Assembly (NCBI GenBank): GCA_015521265.1
Contig: WAON01000173.1
Location: 1 to 5,186, forward strand
Direction of reading: 5' to 3'
DNA from: Desulfurococcales archaeon
GTDB lineage: Archaea > Thermoproteota > Thermoprotei_A > Sulfolobales > Desulfurococcaceae
DNA: 5,186 bases
The notes below the pieces were generated by a model. It was not told the origin of the DNA. It searched no databases and worked only from the letters and a program-made list of their open reading frames with translations. A program made the position numbers and the translations under genes. Below, piece by piece: positions 4,607 to 5,186 of the stretch (position 1 is its first letter; each line of letters opens with the position of its first letter).

Positions 4607-5186
4607 CCCGGTATTCTTTACTAGCTATGTTAAATTGGTGAAGAATTTAAGGGGGGTTGTATTATTCGATCCAGGAGATCAAGGGTTTATTAAGGGTATT
4701 GAATGGTTAAGTAAAAGGTTTCACTATAGAAACCTAGGAATCCCTCCAAGTCTTTCAAGCTATCTTGGAATGGAATATTTTGAAAAGAAGGTTTTCAGGA
4801 AGCTCTCATACCCGGTTAAACCCCTTGCTGAACTCTCCCATCTACTAGTTGAGACTGGTCTTCCAGTTTTTATTAGTGAAGCAGTAGTATTGTCCTCCAT
4901 CTATATATCACCATTACTACTAGTCAGCAGTGGTCTTGCTAAAGAATTAGAGGAAGGCATTGTTGGGACTGTAAAGGTTTGCCGAATCCTTAATCTAAAG
5001 GATTGGAAGCTACATTTGAGAATAGCGAATTACAGCATACTTGATTTCTACGAGGAAATGGTTGATTTAGCTATTAAATATATTAATGCGAGAGGGGAAG
5101 GGGGTGGGGTAGGAGTAATTGATGAAAGGGAGAAGATTGCGAGTAAAGATGCGGGGAGGTACTGGAGGATTACCTGTAGGGAAAGC
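4584..5186 (+). CDS. Unrecognised protein overlapping nth (runs off the right edge)
   Basis: I do not recognise this protein. From ATG at 4584 a frame stays open for 201 codons to the window edge, with normal codon use for the window and no stop. The visible part begins MVVVVEPSPVFF and includes a segment LRGVVLFDPGDQGF (22-35). A moderately hydrophobic stretch near 98-118 (AVVLSSIYISPLLLVSSGLA) is probably a buried helix; a membrane span is less likely. An acidic, charged region with the glycine-rich GEGGGVGV follows near 171-178. Cysteines are few (VCRIL, ITCRES). The start overlaps the end of nth by 23 nt in another frame; AAGGGAG at 4567-4573 lies 10 nt before the ATG. GTG codons at 4587, 4590 and 4596 are alternatives, since valine codons crowd the start. 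Overlap with nth suggests joint transcription and perhaps a DNA-repair or nucleotide-related role, but no motif supports that. Confidence 0.75.
   Translation, partial: MVVVVEPSPVFFTSYVKLVKNLRGVVLFDPGDQGFIKGIEWLSKRFHYRNLGIPPSLSSYLGMEYFEKKVFRKLSYPVKPLAELSHLLVETGLPVFISEAVVLSSIYISPLLLVSSGLAKELEEGIVGTVKVCRILNLKDWKLHLRIANYSILDFYEEMVDLAIKYINARGEGGGVGVIDEREKIASKDAGRYWRITCRES

Overview
The window most likely comes from a hyperthermophilic crenarchaeon, possibly of the Desulfurococcales. This is inferred from several traits. Arginine is encoded mostly by AGA/AGG and isoleucine often by ATA. Genes are tightly packed, with GGTGAT/GAGGTG-type ribosome-binding sites 5-8 bases before frequent TTG and GTG starts. 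The gene content is archaeal: a stand-alone Elp3, a HypA paired with a MinD-type ATPase, and an archaeal-type endonuclease III. No ribosomal RNA or other taxonomic marker is present, so the assignment is only moderately sure.

Layout. Positions 1-3769 hold a minus-strand cluster. Read in the direction of transcription it contains an HExxH putative metallopeptidase of unknown role (3769-2987), the tRNA-modifying radical SAM/acetyltransferase Elp3 (2973-1489), the nickel chaperone HypA (1472-1068), its MinD-type ATPase partner (1084-341), and the start of an unrecognised protein (247 to beyond the left edge). Gaps are 13 and 16 nt, then a 17-nt overlap, then 93 nt, so the first four look like one transcription unit and the fifth may belong to it. 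A 147-nt divergent intergenic region (3770-3916) separates this cluster from a plus-strand pair: endonuclease III (3917-4606), overlapped by an unrecognised protein that runs off the right edge (4584-5186).

How the genes fit together. HypA and the MinD-type ATPase form a recognisable module: HypA carries nickel to the [NiFe]-hydrogenase large subunit, and the ATPase is thought to boost nickel loading of HypA. Elp3 serves translation (wobble-uridine modification), so it probably shares the transcript without sharing the pathway. The HExxH protein has no assigned function. Endonuclease III acts in base-excision repair of oxidised pyrimidines. I saw no mobile element, CRISPR array, tRNA, rRNA or convincing terminator. 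There is no intergenic stretch longer than 300 bases.

The most notable points are these. The HypA start codon puts the nickel-binding His at residue 3 behind a removable Met-Val. The MinD-type ATPase lacks every cysteine of the Fe-S Mrp/NBP35 family. The window also holds three proteins without a recognised function. I see no clear evidence of an entirely new system.
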